Source: DATCMU01 sp036563245 (GTDB taxonomy: Bacteria; Pseudomonadota; Alphaproteobacteria; Rhizobiales; Devosiaceae). Taken from it: a stretch of 64,000 bases of DNA. The stretch's first letter is position 1, and each line of letters begins with the position of its first letter. The position numbers and the translations under genes were made by a program. Below the pieces are notes generated by a model that saw only the letters and a program-made list of their open reading frames with translations, had not been told where the DNA came from and made no database searches. The DNA is taken from NCBI GenBank assembly GCA_036563245.1, contig DATCMU010000009.1:1-64000 (forward strand). The letters run 5' to 3'. Of this stretch, positions 51,086-59,793 are shown one piece after another.

Positions 51086-52204
51086 ATGTTGATTGGCGTC
51101 CCCAAGGAAATAAAGAACCACGAATATCGTGTCGGCCTGACGCCGGAGAGCGTCACCGAGCTTGTCGCCGCGGGCCACAGGGTCATCGTCGAAACGCGCG
51201 CCGGTGAGGGGATCGGGGCCGGTGACGACGCCTACAAGGCCGCTGGCGCGACCATCGCGCCGGATGCCTCGACCGTTTTCCAGACCGCGGAGATGATCGT
51301 CAAGGTCAAGGAGCCGCAGGCGGTGGAACGCGCAATGCTGCGCCCCGATCAGGTGCTGTTCACCTATCTGCACCTCGCTCCCGATCCAGACCAGACGCGC
51401 GACCTCGTCAAGTCGGGCGCGATCTGCATCGCCTACGAGACGGTAACCGATGCCAGCGGCGGGCTTCCGCTGCTCAAGCCGATGAGCCAGGTCGCGGGCC
51501 GCATGTCGATCCAGGCCGGTGCCACCGCGCTTGAAAAGGCCCATGGCGGCCGCGGCGTCCTGCTCGGCGGCGTACCCGGCGTCCAGCCCGGCAAGGTCGT
51601 CGTGCTTGGCGGCGGTGTCGTTGGGTTCAATGCGGCGCAGATGGCGGTCGGCTTGCAGGCCGACGTGACCATTCTCGACAAGAGCCCGGCGGTTCTGGAG
51701 CGTCTCAGCAATCACTTCGGCGCCAGCGCCCGCGTGCTCTACTCGAACAAGGCGGCCTTGGCCGAAGCCGTCGCCTCGGCGGACGTGGTTGTGGGGGCCG
51801 TGCTGGTTCCGGGCGCCGCCGCGCCAAAGCTCGTCACCCGCAACATGCTCAAGACCATGAAGCACGGTGCGGTGCTGGTCGACGTGGCCATCGACCAGGG
51901 CGGCTGCTTCGAGACCAGCCATGCAACGACTCATGCCGAACCGACTTTCACGGTCGACGGCATCGTTCACTACTGCGTCGCAAACATGCCGGGCGCGGTT
52001 GCGCGCACCTCGACCTATGCACTCAACAACGCCACCCTGCCCTTCGCCCTGGCGCTCGCCAACAAGGGCTGGCGCAAGGCGCTGGCCGAAGACCAGCATC
52101 TGCGGGCCGGGCTCAATGTGTGCCAGGGCCGGGTGACCTGCCAGCCGGTCGCCGATGCGCAGCACTACGAAGCGATCGCGCCTGAAGTCGCAATCGCGGC
52201 CTGA
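51086..52204 (+). CDS. ald: Alanine dehydrogenase
   Basis: NAD enzyme interconverting L-alanine and pyruvate plus ammonia. 372 residues, full length. Opens MLIGVPKEIKNHEYRVGLTP with catalytic R15; K in VKVKEPQ and H in YLHLAPD are conserved active-site residues, and the Rossmann loop is VVVLGGGVVGFNAAQMA. GGGAGGG precedes the ATG. A strong terminator follows. Controlled by the divergent Lrp-family regulator by inference; fits the nitrogen theme downstream. Confidence 0.96.
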   Translation: MLIGVPKEIKNHEYRVGLTPESVTELVAAGHRVIVETRAGEGIGAGDDAYKAAGATIAPDASTVFQTAEMIVKVKEPQAVERAMLRPDQVLFTYLHLAPDPDQTRDLVKSGAICIAYETVTDASGGLPLLKPMSQVAGRMSIQAGATALEKAHGGRGVLLGGVPGVQPGKVVVLGGGVVGFNAAQMAVGLQADVTILDKSPAVLERLSNHFGASARVLYSNKAALAEAVASADVVVGAVLVPGAAAPKLVTRNMLKTMKHGAVLVDVAIDQGGCFETSHATTHAEPTFTVDGIVHYCVANMPGAVARTSTYALNNATLPFALALANKGWRKALAEDQHLRAGLNVCQGRVTCQPVADAQHYEAIAPEVAIAA

Positions 52205-52231
52205 TCGTCGTCGCTGGACGTCCGGAAACGA

Positions 52232-52262
52232 AGAAAGCCCCGCGCATGGCGCGGGGCTTTCT
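52232..52262. terminator. Strong terminator after ald (usable on both strands)
   Basis: Stem AGAAAGCCCCGCGC / GCGCGGGGCTTTCT around ATG, followed by CTTTT on the + strand; on the - strand the matching A-to-T tract (CTTTCTTCG) makes it usable by the convergent secreted-protein gene. Confidence 0.9.
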
Positions 52263-52295
52263 CTTTTGGTTCAGGCTCGGGCGGCCGCGCCGCCG

Positions 52296-52730
52296 TCAGT
52301 TCTCGTAGATCGAGATCGCGCTGCCGTTGACCGAGATTGCGACCATGCGATTGACGTTGAGCTTGCGCCCATCGAGCCACGCCTTGATCGCGGCATTCCC
52401 GGACATCGCCTTTTCGAGATCCGCGATCTGCGTCTTGTGGGCGCCGATGGCCTGCTCCACCTTCATCACCTCGGGAAGCGGATAGTCTGCCCGAATATGG
52501 AACAGCGATACGTGCTTGGCCTTGCTCAGGGCCGTGATGTCGGCAGGCGTGTAGACGCCCACCAGCTTGATCAGGTCGGCGGAGGCGACCGCATCGGCCT
52601 TCTTGCCGATGGAGATCGTGGCCAGCGGCACGCCACTTGCGGTCTTGGTCGCGGCCCAGGAAGCGCTGGCGCCGAGCATGAGGGTAGCGGCCGCCAGGGC
52701 GGCTACCGGAAGAACAACGAACCTGTTCAT
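52296..52730 (-). CDS. Secreted protein of unknown function, paralogue 1
   Basis: 144 residues from ATG 52730. Clear Sec signal peptide MNRFVVLPVAALAAATLMLG..ASWA, cleaved about residue 26. Mature part: ADLIKLVGVYTPADITAL, then helices with IADLEKAMSGNAAIKAWLDG and a final strand VAISVNGSAISIYEN. It aligns throughout with the gene at 53081-53509, so the two arose by duplication. No cysteines, no lipobox. No family recognised; likely periplasmic. Confidence 0.8.
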   Translation of the reverse strand: MNRFVVLPVAALAAATLMLGASASWAATKTASGVPLATISIGKKADAVASADLIKLVGVYTPADITALSKAKHVSLFHIRADYPLPEVMKVEQAIGAHKTQIADLEKAMSGNAAIKAWLDGRKLNVNRMVAISVNGSAISIYEN

Positions 52731-53080
52731 CTTCTGATTCCAATAGGTTGGATTGTTATGGCGTTGCCGGCTGGCGTGTGGGGACAACGCCGTGTTCCGG
52801 CAACGAACCGGAGTTCACGCCCCGATCCGGGTAAATTCGCGACCCGCTTTCGGCATTCCGGCGGTGGAACGATGGCTTTTGCGCGGCAGCGATCACATTG
52901 CGGTGAGAATTATTACCGCGCAGCCATTGCGGCCTTGAAGGAAACAAAAGAGCCTCGCGGCAGGTCCAGCCAGGGTGAAGACCGGTCACGCCGCGAGGCT
53001 CCAGGGACCCCGGCGGAGGGGCTAGGGATGGAGGGACACATCAGAACCGCCGGGGGATGGGAGAATTGTGAGAGAGCGAA
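52731..53080. other. Intergenic region between the two secreted-protein genes
   Basis: No gene seen. The left part is the upstream region of the 52730 gene; the right part holds the long hairpin at 52950-53001. Short open frames on both strands lack ribosome sites and are not credible. Confidence 0.6.
52943..53001 (-). terminator. Terminator after the second secreted-protein gene
   Basis: Twelve-base perfect arms GAGCCTCGCGGC (52950-52961) and GCCGCGAGGCTC (52990-53001) with a 28-base loop; on the - strand it is followed by TTTTGTTT. About 80 bases past the stop of the 53081 gene. Confidence 0.75.
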
Positions 53081-53509
53081 CTACTGCAGATAGACCGACG
53101 CCTTGCCGTCCATGGCGCTGACGGCGACCACGTCCTTGATCTGCACCTTGTTTGCCTTGAACCAGTTCGCGATCGCGGTATCCGACGAGAGCGCGGTTCT
53201 GAGCTTGGCGATTTCCGCGGAATTGTCGGTCATCGCGGTCTGCAATCGATCGATGTCCTTTCCTGTGTAGGTGTTGGGCAGACGGAAGACGTCCACGCTG
53301 GTTGCGCCGCCGAAGCGACCGAGTTCGGCGCTGGTGTACATGCCGACCAGCGGAACAAGATCACTGGCCGATGGCGCGATCGCGCCCGTTCCGTTGACGA
53401 GCTTGGCATGCATCGCCTCGGGCGAGGTGGACGCCGAGGCAATGCCTGGGGCGAAGGCGAGGGCAAAAGCGGTAAGCACTGCCGCCGAGAGCGTAACGAT
53501 CCGATTCAT
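53081..53509 (-). CDS. Secreted protein of unknown function, paralogue 2
   Basis: 142 residues. Signal peptide MNRIVTLSAAVLTAFALAFA..ASA. Mature domain contains DLVPLVGMYTSAELGRF, DVFRLPNTYTGKDIDRL, AEIAKLRTALSSDTAIANWF and a closing VVAVSAMDGKASVYLQ, matching paralogue 1 position by position. The conserved core LVGxYT...(I)..L..A.S...AI..W....K may be a small alpha/beta fold. Function unknown. Confidence 0.8.
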   Translation of the reverse strand: MNRIVTLSAAVLTAFALAFAPGIASASTSPEAMHAKLVNGTGAIAPSASDLVPLVGMYTSAELGRFGGATSVDVFRLPNTYTGKDIDRLQTAMTDNSAEIAKLRTALSSDTAIANWFKANKVQIKDVVAVSAMDGKASVYLQ

Positions 53510-53922
53510 TTCGAACTCCCTTGGAATTTCGGGAACAGACCGGGGCCTCGATGGGGTCTTGGGCCAGGGGACTCAGGCCCTTCGGGTGTCTCGGGCCGGC
53601 GCGGCAACGCCGACAGGTCGAAGTTCACGCCCCGCTTCTGGCGGCTTCTCGACATCACCCGGGAAATTTCGTGCTGAAATCGTGACCATTTGGCGGCGCC
53701 GTTCACGACCGCGCGAGAATGCTAAACAATTGGAAAGATTGGTAAGATCTTCAGATCAAGAACCCCCGGAGCCGCGAAGCATCCGGGGGCCGAGGCTATG
53801 GTGCAAACAACCTCTGCCGGAGGCGTGAGCCTTCGGTCCGCAAAGAATACAGCATCAGCCCATTTCGGTCATCCGAGACCCAGCGCCACAATTTCGCGTA
53901 ATTATTATGCAAATTCCTAATA

Positions 53923-53939
53923 TGCATATTTTTTTTGCA
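53923..53939. promoter_or_regulatory. NtrC-like dyad upstream of urtA
   Basis: TGCA-N9-TGCA (TGC-N11-GCA), the spacing of NtrC enhancer sites (TGCACC-N5-GGTGCA), though the inner bases are AT-rich rather than consensus. It lies about 145 bases before the sigma-54-like promoter, a normal enhancer distance. Confidence 0.4.
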
Positions 53940-54068
53940 TATTCGTGCATCAAAGCCCATGACTCGGGCAACCTTACTGACATAATTCATGCCGCGCCTG
54001 TGGTCGTCGGCAGGTAAAAATCCAGAAAACCGTGTCAGATCAATGAACTAAAGAAATGCCAGCGAGTC

Positions 54069-54084
54069 TGGCATGTTGCTTGCT
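54069..54084 (+). promoter_or_regulatory. Sigma-54 (RpoN) -24/-12 promoter of the urt-ure operon
   Basis: TGGCATG-N4-TTGCT matches the RpoN consensus TGGCAYR-N4-TTGCW at every defined position, with the GG and GC pairs at the required ten-base spacing. It is 42 bases before the urtA ATG, placing transcription start near 54096. RpoN with NtrC is the standard nitrogen-limitation control of urea uptake. Confidence 0.8.
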
Positions 54085-54125
54085 CCTCTTTTGCGCGGTG
54101 CAAACACCTACTGTCGGAGGTTTGA

Positions 54126-55427
54126 ATGACAGGTCTACTGCGCAAAATCGCCGCCCTCGGGCTGGCAACCGGTCTCATGGCCGGAGCCCTTCCCATGGTC
54201 GCGCCGCAAGCTGCGGACGACACCATCAAGGTGGGTATCCTTCACTCCCTGTCGGGAACCATGGCGATATCCGAGACTACGCTCAAGGACGTCATGCTCA
54301 TGCTCATCGACGAGCAGAACAAGAAAGGCGGCCTGCTGGGCAAGAAGCTCGAACCGGTGGTCGTCGATCCGGCCTCCGACTGGCCGCTCTTCGCCGAGAA
54401 AGCCCGCGAACTTATCTCGGTCGATGGTGTTGCGGCAGTGTTCGGTTGCTGGACCTCTGTGTCCCGCAAATCGGTCCTGCCCGTGTTCAAGGAACTCAAT
54501 TCGATGCTCTTCTACCCCGTCCAGTACGAGGGCGAAGAAAGCGAGCGCAATGTGTTCTATACCGGCGCCGCGCCGAACCAGCAGGCCATCCCCGCCGTCG
54601 ACTACCTGATGAACCAGGAAGGCGTGCAGCGCTGGGTGCTCGAAGGCACCGACTACGTCTATCCGCGCACGACCAACAAGATCCTCGAGGCCTATCTGAA
54701 GTCCAAGGGCGTTGCCCCCGAAGACATCATGGTGAACTACACGCCCTTCGGGTTCTCCGACTGGCAGACTGAGGTTTCGGCGATCAAGGCGTTCGGTTCG
54801 GCCGGCAAGAAGACCGCCGTCGTATCCACCGTCAACGGCGACGCCAACGTGCCCTTCTACAAGGAACTGGGCAACCAGGGCATCAAGGCCGAGGACATCC
54901 CCGTGGTGGCCTTCTCGGTTGGCGAAGAGGAGCTTTCGGGCATGGATACGGCCCCGCTTGTCGGCCACCTTGCCGCCTGGAACTATTTCGAAAGCGTCGA
55001 CACCCCCGAGAACGCGGCCTTCATCGACGAGTGGCACAAGTTCATCGGCAATGACAAGCGCACCACCAACGACCCGATGGAAGCAGCCTATATCGGCTTC
55101 AACATGTGGGTGAAGGCAGTGGAGAAGGCCGGAACCACCGACACCGATGCAGTGCTCGACTCCATTATCGGTGTGACGGTGCCCAACCTGACCGGCGGCT
55201 ATGCCACGATGATGCCGAACCATCACATCACCAAGCCGGTGCTGATTGGTGAAATCCAGGACGATGGCCAGTTCGACGTTGTCTCCGAAACGCCCGGAAC
55301 CGTGCCCGGCGACGCCTGGTCCGACTACCTGCCCGGCTCAAAGGACCTGATCTCTGATTGGCGCAAGCCTCTGTCCTGCGGCAACTTCAACGTCGCCACA
55401 GGCAAGTGCGGCGGCGCCGGCGAATAA
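54126..55427 (+). CDS. urtA: Urea ABC transporter, substrate-binding protein
   Basis: Periplasmic urea receptor, 433 residues. Signal peptide to about residue 30 (APQAADDT). Hallmarks: IKVGILHSLSGTMAISETTLKD, AAVFGCWTSVSRKSVLPVF, NSMLFYPVQYEGEESERNVFYTGAAPNQQ and the C-terminal SDYLPGSKDLISDWRKPLSCGNFN, all specific to UrtA rather than amino-acid receptors. First gene of the nitrogen island, preceded by GGAGG; followed by a hairpin before urtB. Confidence 0.97.
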   Translation: MTGLLRKIAALGLATGLMAGALPMVAPQAADDTIKVGILHSLSGTMAISETTLKDVMLMLIDEQNKKGGLLGKKLEPVVVDPASDWPLFAEKARELISVDGVAAVFGCWTSVSRKSVLPVFKELNSMLFYPVQYEGEESERNVFYTGAAPNQQAIPAVDYLMNQEGVQRWVLEGTDYVYPRTTNKILEAYLKSKGVAPEDIMVNYTPFGFSDWQTEVSAIKAFGSAGKKTAVVSTVNGDANVPFYKELGNQGIKAEDIPVVAFSVGEEELSGMDTAPLVGHLAAWNYFESVDTPENAAFIDEWHKFIGNDKRTTNDPMEAAYIGFNMWVKAVEKAGTTDTDAVLDSIIGVTVPNLTGGYATMMPNHHITKPVLIGEIQDDGQFDVVSETPGTVPGDAWSDYLPGSKDLISDWRKPLSCGNFNVATGKCGGAGE

Positions 55428-55444
55428 GCTGGGCTGACAGCCTC

Positions 55445-55477
55445 GGCGAGGGCGGAAACCGCCCTCGCCCCATTTTT
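55445..55477 (+). terminator. Intra-operon hairpin between urtA and urtB
   Basis: Perfect 11-base stem GGCGAGGGCGG / CCGCCCTCGCC with an AAA loop, followed by CCATTTTTT. It has full terminator form inside an operon, as often seen after receptor genes, and should make urtA more abundant than urtB to urtE. Confidence 0.8.
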
Positions 55478-55501
55478 TCCCTCGCACGCCCGGACAGCGA
55501 C

Positions 55502-57130
55502 ATGACCCCGACCGGCTTCCTTCGCTCCCTTTTGATGGCATTGGCGCTGCTGTTTGCGGCGACTGCCCAGCCAATGGCGCAGCAATTTGCAAATGACCTT
55601 GCGTCCCTGGTCCGCAGCCTGCCCGACGGCAGTTTCGCCGACCGCGAAAAGGTCATCCAGGCCATCGCGGCGACGGGCGACGCGACTGCCGCACCCATCC
55701 TCAAGGCGCTGGGCGACGGCGATCTCTACCAGGTCAAGTCCGATGGCAGCGTTGTGATGGCCATGCGCTCCGGCTCGAACTACACGATTAGCGATCCCTT
55801 GACCGGCGGGAGCCTCGGCGAAGTCGACCGGAACCTGGTAGACAAGATCAAGGTCAACAATTCACTCCGCCGCGCCATCCGATCGGCCATGGGTCAGCTC
55901 ACCCTGATGAGTCCCGATCCATCCCAACGCGCCAGGGCCGCCTCGGACCTTTTCAAGTCTGCCGATCCTGACTCAATCGAGCTCATCGACACCGCCCTGA
56001 AGTCGGAAACCGTGGAGGCCATCCGCACCGTGCTCGAAGAGGCGCGCGCGGTGATCGTTCTCAAGAGCGACCGCAGCCTGGACCAGAAAAAGGCAGCCGT
56101 GGAGACGCTCGTCGCGCGAGGCGGGCGGCAGGCGCAAGGGGTATTGATGAGCGTGCTGGGCGGGGCGTCGGATGAGCTCAAGCCCATCATAAAGGATGGA
56201 ATCGACACAATAGGCGGCCAGCTCGCACTCTGGGACGCGGCGCAGAACGTATGGTACGGCATTTCGCTGGGGTCGGTGCTGCTGTTGGCTGCCATCGGCC
56301 TTGCCATCAACTTTGGCGTGATGGGCGTGATCAACATGGCCCATGGCGAAATGGTGATGCTGGGCGCGTACACCACCTATGTCGTCCAGGAGACAATCCG
56401 CATCCACGCGCCCGGCCTGTTCGAATGGTCGCTGGCCATCGCATTGCCGCTCGCCTTCCTTTTCACCGCCATGGTTGGTGTCGCCATTGAACGCGGCATC
56501 ATCCGCTGGCTCTACGGACGCCCGCTGGAGACGCTGCTAGCAACATGGGGGCTTTCGCTGGTCCTGCAGCAGGCGGTACGGACGGTTTTCGGCCCAACCA
56601 ACCGCGAAGTCGGCAATCCGGACTGGATGTCCGGCGACTTCACCATGGGCGGCCTGTCGCTGACCTGGAACCGGGTCTGGATCGTTGTCTTCGCGGCAGT
56701 GGTGTTCATGGTGCTGCTGGCCGTCATAAACCGGACCCGCATGGGGTTACAGATGCGGGCGGTTACCCAGAACAGGCGAATGGCCTCGTCCATGGGCATT
56801 CGCACTCCGTGGGTCGACGCTCTCACCTTCGGGCTCGGCTCCGGGATCGCCGGAATGGCAGGCGTCGCGCTCAGCCAGATCGACAACGTGTCGCCCAACC
56901 TCGGACAGGGCTACATCATCGACAGCTTCATGGTGGTGGTGTTCGGAGGGGTCGGCAACCTCTGGGGCACGCTGGTAGGCGCGCTCACCCTGGGGGTCGC
57001 CAACAAATTGCTCGAGCCTTATGCCGGCGCTGTGTTGGGCAAGATCGTCATCCTGGTGTTCATCATCCTTTTCATTCAAAGGCGTCCGCGCGGGCTTTTC
57101 GCCCTCAAGGGCCGGGCGGTAGAACAATGA
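55502..57130 (+). CDS. urtB: Urea ABC transporter, permease subunit UrtB
   Basis: 542 residues from ATG 55502. A signal-like segment and about 220-residue N-terminal helical domain (ending near GGQLALWDAAQNVWYGI) precede the LivH-type permease with about eight membrane segments (from SLGSVLLLAAIGLAINFGVM). The long N-terminal region is typical of UrtB. LivH marks: INMAHGEMVMLGAY and GFGSGIAGMAGVALSQ-like text, and the final RRPRGLFALKGR. Stop overlaps urtC (ATGA). Confidence 0.95.
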   Translation: MTPTGFLRSLLMALALLFAATAQPMAQQFANDLASLVRSLPDGSFADREKVIQAIAATGDATAAPILKALGDGDLYQVKSDGSVVMAMRSGSNYTISDPLTGGSLGEVDRNLVDKIKVNNSLRRAIRSAMGQLTLMSPDPSQRARAASDLFKSADPDSIELIDTALKSETVEAIRTVLEEARAVIVLKSDRSLDQKKAAVETLVARGGRQAQGVLMSVLGGASDELKPIIKDGIDTIGGQLALWDAAQNVWYGISLGSVLLLAAIGLAINFGVMGVINMAHGEMVMLGAYTTYVVQETIRIHAPGLFEWSLAIALPLAFLFTAMVGVAIERGIIRWLYGRPLETLLATWGLSLVLQQAVRTVFGPTNREVGNPDWMSGDFTMGGLSLTWNRVWIVVFAAVVFMVLLAVINRTRMGLQMRAVTQNRRMASSMGIRTPWVDALTFGLGSGIAGMAGVALSQIDNVSPNLGQGYIIDSFMVVVFGGVGNLWGTLVGALTLGVANKLLEPYAGAVLGKIVILVFIILFIQRRPRGLFALKGRAVEQ

Positions 57131-58323
57131 TCACGGCCACGCTGTTCCGCGCCCTCGACCGCAAGGCGGTCTGGGTCGTGCTCATCCTGCTCGCGATTGC
57201 CGCGGCGGTCCCGGCATCCAACCTGTTGCTGCCCGAAAGCCACCCCCTGCATGTTCCAAGCTATGCCGTCACCTTGTTCGGCAAGTACCTCACCTATGCC
57301 TTGCTCGCGCTGGCACTCGACCTTGTCTGGGGCTATTGCGGCATACTCTCGCTGGGCCACGGCGCCTTCTTCGCGCTCGGCGGCTACGCGATGGGCATGT
57401 ACCTGATGCGCCAGATCGGATCGCGCGGCGTCTACGGCAACCCCATCCTGCCCGACTTCATGGTCTTCCTGAATTGGAAGGAACTGCCCTGGTACTGGTA
57501 CGGGTTCGACCAGTTCTGGTTCGCCGCGCTCATCGTGGTGCTTGCGCCCGGACTGCTCGCCTTTGCGTTCGGCTGGTTCGCATTCCGCTCGCGGGTAACG
57601 GGCGTCTACCTCTCGATCATCACCCAGGCGATGACCTATGCGCTCCTGCTCGCCTTCTTTCGCAACGACATGGGGTTCGGCGGCAATAACGGGTTGACCG
57701 ACTTCAAGGATATCCTGGGCTTCAGCATCCAGGCGGACAGTACCCGCGCCGCGCTTTTCGCCGCCTCGGCAATCGCGCTGGCCCTGGCGTTCCTGATATG
57801 CTCGGCCATCGTGCGCTCCAAACTCGGAAAGGTGCTGGTAGCGGTACGCGACGCAGAAAGCCGCACGCGGTTTCTCGGCTACAGGGCAGACAACTTCAAG
57901 CTCTTCGCCTTTGTCGTGTCGGCGGTGATCGCCGGTGTGGCCGGCGCGCTCTACGTGCCCCAGGTCGGCATCATCAACCCCAGCGAGTTCGCGCCCGCCA
58001 ATTCCATCGAGATCGTCATATGGACCGCAGTGGGAGGTCGCGCGACGCTGGTCGGACCGATCATCGGCGCCATTCTGGTCAATGCCGGCAAATCGGTATT
58101 CACCGGCATACTTCCCGATTACTGGCTCTTTGCACTGGGCGGCCTGTTCATTTTCGTCACCCTGTTTCTGCCGCGCGGCATCGTGGGGACTGTCTCCCAC
58201 GGCTGGGCGGCGCTCAATGCCCGCGCTCGTTCAGCAAACATCGCCGAGGGAACAGATGAAAGCCAGGGCGAGCGCGGGCAGCCTCCTCAGGGCGAAACCC
58301 CTGCCCCCGGAATTGCGGAATAG
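57127..58323 (+). CDS. urtC: Urea ABC transporter, permease subunit UrtC
   Basis: 398 residues, LivM-type permease with about nine to ten membrane segments. Starts at ATG 57127 within the urtB stop. Marks: ALDLVWGYCGILSLGHGAFFALGGYAMG, MGFGGNNGLTDF, VAVRDAESRTRFLGY and the C-terminal FLPRGIVG. The cytoplasmic tail after RGIVG is long and Glu/Gln/Gly rich. Works with UrtB, UrtD and UrtE. Confidence 0.95.
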   Translation: MITATLFRALDRKAVWVVLILLAIAAAVPASNLLLPESHPLHVPSYAVTLFGKYLTYALLALALDLVWGYCGILSLGHGAFFALGGYAMGMYLMRQIGSRGVYGNPILPDFMVFLNWKELPWYWYGFDQFWFAALIVVLAPGLLAFAFGWFAFRSRVTGVYLSIITQAMTYALLLAFFRNDMGFGGNNGLTDFKDILGFSIQADSTRAALFAASAIALALAFLICSAIVRSKLGKVLVAVRDAESRTRFLGYRADNFKLFAFVVSAVIAGVAGALYVPQVGIINPSEFAPANSIEIVIWTAVGGRATLVGPIIGAILVNAGKSVFTGILPDYWLFALGGLFIFVTLFLPRGIVGTVSHGWAALNARARSANIAEGTDESQGERGQPPQGETPAPGIAE

Positions 58324-58326
58324 GCC

Positions 58327-59079
58327 ATGAACGACAAGATCAGCACCACCCTTCTCTATCTCGACGGCGTCTCGGTCTCCTTCGATGGATTCAAGGCACT
58401 GAACGGGCTTTCGTTCGTGGTCATGCCCGGCGAGATGCAGGCCATCATCGGCCCGAATGGCGCGGGCAAGACGACGATGATGGACATTATCACCGGCAAG
58501 ACGCGGCCCGATGAGGGTGACGTGCTGTTCGCTGGAAAAACGGACCTCACCCGGCTCGACGAGTCCGAAATCGCCGAACTCGGCATAGGCCGCAAGTTTC
58601 AGAAGCCGACGGTTTTTGAAAACCAGACCGTTTTTGACAATCTGGAGCTTGCCCTGAAGAGCAATCGATCCGTTTTCGCCACGCTCAGCTATCGCGGCGA
58701 CGCCCGGCACATGGCGCGCATCGCGGAGATTCTCGATACGATCCGTCTGAACGGGCGCCGCAATGATCTTGCCGCCGATCTCAGCCACGGCCAGAAACAA
58801 TGGCTCGAGATCGGCATGCTGCTGGCCCAGGACCCAAAGCTGCTGCTGGTGGACGAGCCAGTTGCCGGAATGACTGACGCGGAAACGGGTGAAACCGCCC
58901 GGCTGCTGCGTGAGATCGCAGGAACGCGGTCGGTGGTTGTGGTCGAGCACGACATGAGCTTCGTGCGCGATCTTGGCGTGCACGTCACCGTGCTCGCAGA
59001 AGGTGCGGTGCTGGCCCAGGGTTCACTCGATCACGTAAGCGCCGATCCGCGTGTCATCGAGAGCTATCTGGGGAGATAG
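58327..59079 (+). CDS. urtD: Urea ABC transporter, ATP-binding subunit UrtD
   Basis: 250 residues, LivG-type ATPase. Walker A GPNGAGKTT, signature SHGQKQWLEIGM, Walker B LLLVDEPVAGMTDAE. The SHGQ replacement of LSGGQ and the KFQKPTVFENQTVFDNLELALK block are UrtD traits. Starts three bases after urtC. Confidence 0.95.
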   Translation: MNDKISTTLLYLDGVSVSFDGFKALNGLSFVVMPGEMQAIIGPNGAGKTTMMDIITGKTRPDEGDVLFAGKTDLTRLDESEIAELGIGRKFQKPTVFENQTVFDNLELALKSNRSVFATLSYRGDARHMARIAEILDTIRLNGRRNDLAADLSHGQKQWLEIGMLLAQDPKLLLVDEPVAGMTDAETGETARLLREIAGTRSVVVVEHDMSFVRDLGVHVTVLAEGAVLAQGSLDHVSADPRVIESYLGR

Positions 59080-59086
59080 AAACAGA

Positions 59087-59788
59087 ATGGCCGAACTCAC
59101 CGTATCTTCCGCCGACCTTTACTATGGCGCGGCCCAGGCATTGCGCTCCGTGTCCATTGCAGCCCGGCCAAACCGGATCACGGCGGTACTGGGACGCAAC
59201 GGCGTCGGCAAATCCTCCCTGCTGCGCGCCATCACCGGCATCCATCCCCTGACGCGCGGCGAGGTACGCCTGGACGGCGTCACGTTGGACAAGGCGCCCC
59301 CATATGCGCGGGCCCGTGCCGGCATCGGCTATGTTCCCCAGGGCCGGGAGATCTTTCCCCTCATCAGCGTCCGGGAGAACCTGGAAACCGGGTTCGCTGT
59401 GCTCAGGCGCGGCGAGCGCAACGTGCCGGACACGGTGTTTGCCCTGTTTCCCGTACTCAAGGACATGCTCGGACGCCGTGGCGGCGACCTTTCCGGCGGC
59501 CAGCAGCAGCAACTCGCCATCGGCCGCGCGCTGGTCACCCGCCCCAGGGTACTGGTGCTCGACGAACCGACTGAAGGCATCCAGCCCTCAATCATCAAGG
59601 ATATCGGGCGCGCACTGCAATTCCTTCGGGACCAGATGGGGATGACCGTGCTGATCGTCGAACAATATCTCGACTTCTGCCGCGAGCTGGCCGACGATAT
59701 CTACGTCATGGACAGGGGTGAGATCATGCACAAGGGGCCCGCAAGCGATCTCGACCTGCCGGACGTCAAGCGCCACCTCATGGTTTGA
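59087..59788 (+). CDS. urtE: Urea ABC transporter, ATP-binding subunit UrtE
   Basis: 233 residues from ATG 59087, with GGGAGA ten bases before it. LivF-type ATPase: Walker A GRNGVGKSS, YVPQGREIFPLISVRENLETG, LSGGQQQQLAIGRAL, LVLDEPTEGIQPSII. The PTEGIQP loop is typical of UrtE. Ends overlapping the possible ureD TTG start, so transport and urease genes are one transcript. Confidence 0.95.
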   Translation: MAELTVSSADLYYGAAQALRSVSIAARPNRITAVLGRNGVGKSSLLRAITGIHPLTRGEVRLDGVTLDKAPPYARARAGIGYVPQGREIFPLISVRENLETGFAVLRRGERNVPDTVFALFPVLKDMLGRRGGDLSGGQQQQLAIGRALVTRPRVLVLDEPTEGIQPSIIKDIGRALQFLRDQMGMTVLIVEQYLDFCRELADDIYVMDRGEIMHKGPASDLDLPDVKRHLMV

Positions 59789-59793
59789 CCGAA

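Larger units (their letters stand above)
53510..54125. other. Long regulatory intergenic region upstream of urtA
   Basis: No gene seen over 616 bases. It holds a GC hairpin at 53763-53789 (CCCCCGGA / TCCGGGGG), then a strikingly AT-rich stretch at about 53890-53950 with repeated TGCATATT-like words, then the sigma-54-type promoter at 54069-54084 and a GGAGG ribosome site before urtA. The length and content fit an enhancer-dependent promoter region. Confidence 0.65.

Noticed and set aside
57076..58200. 374-residue antisense open frame across urtC
   Set aside because: Opposite strand to a clear permease gene, with Arg/Gln/His-rich content typical of high-GC antisense shadows and no ribosome site.
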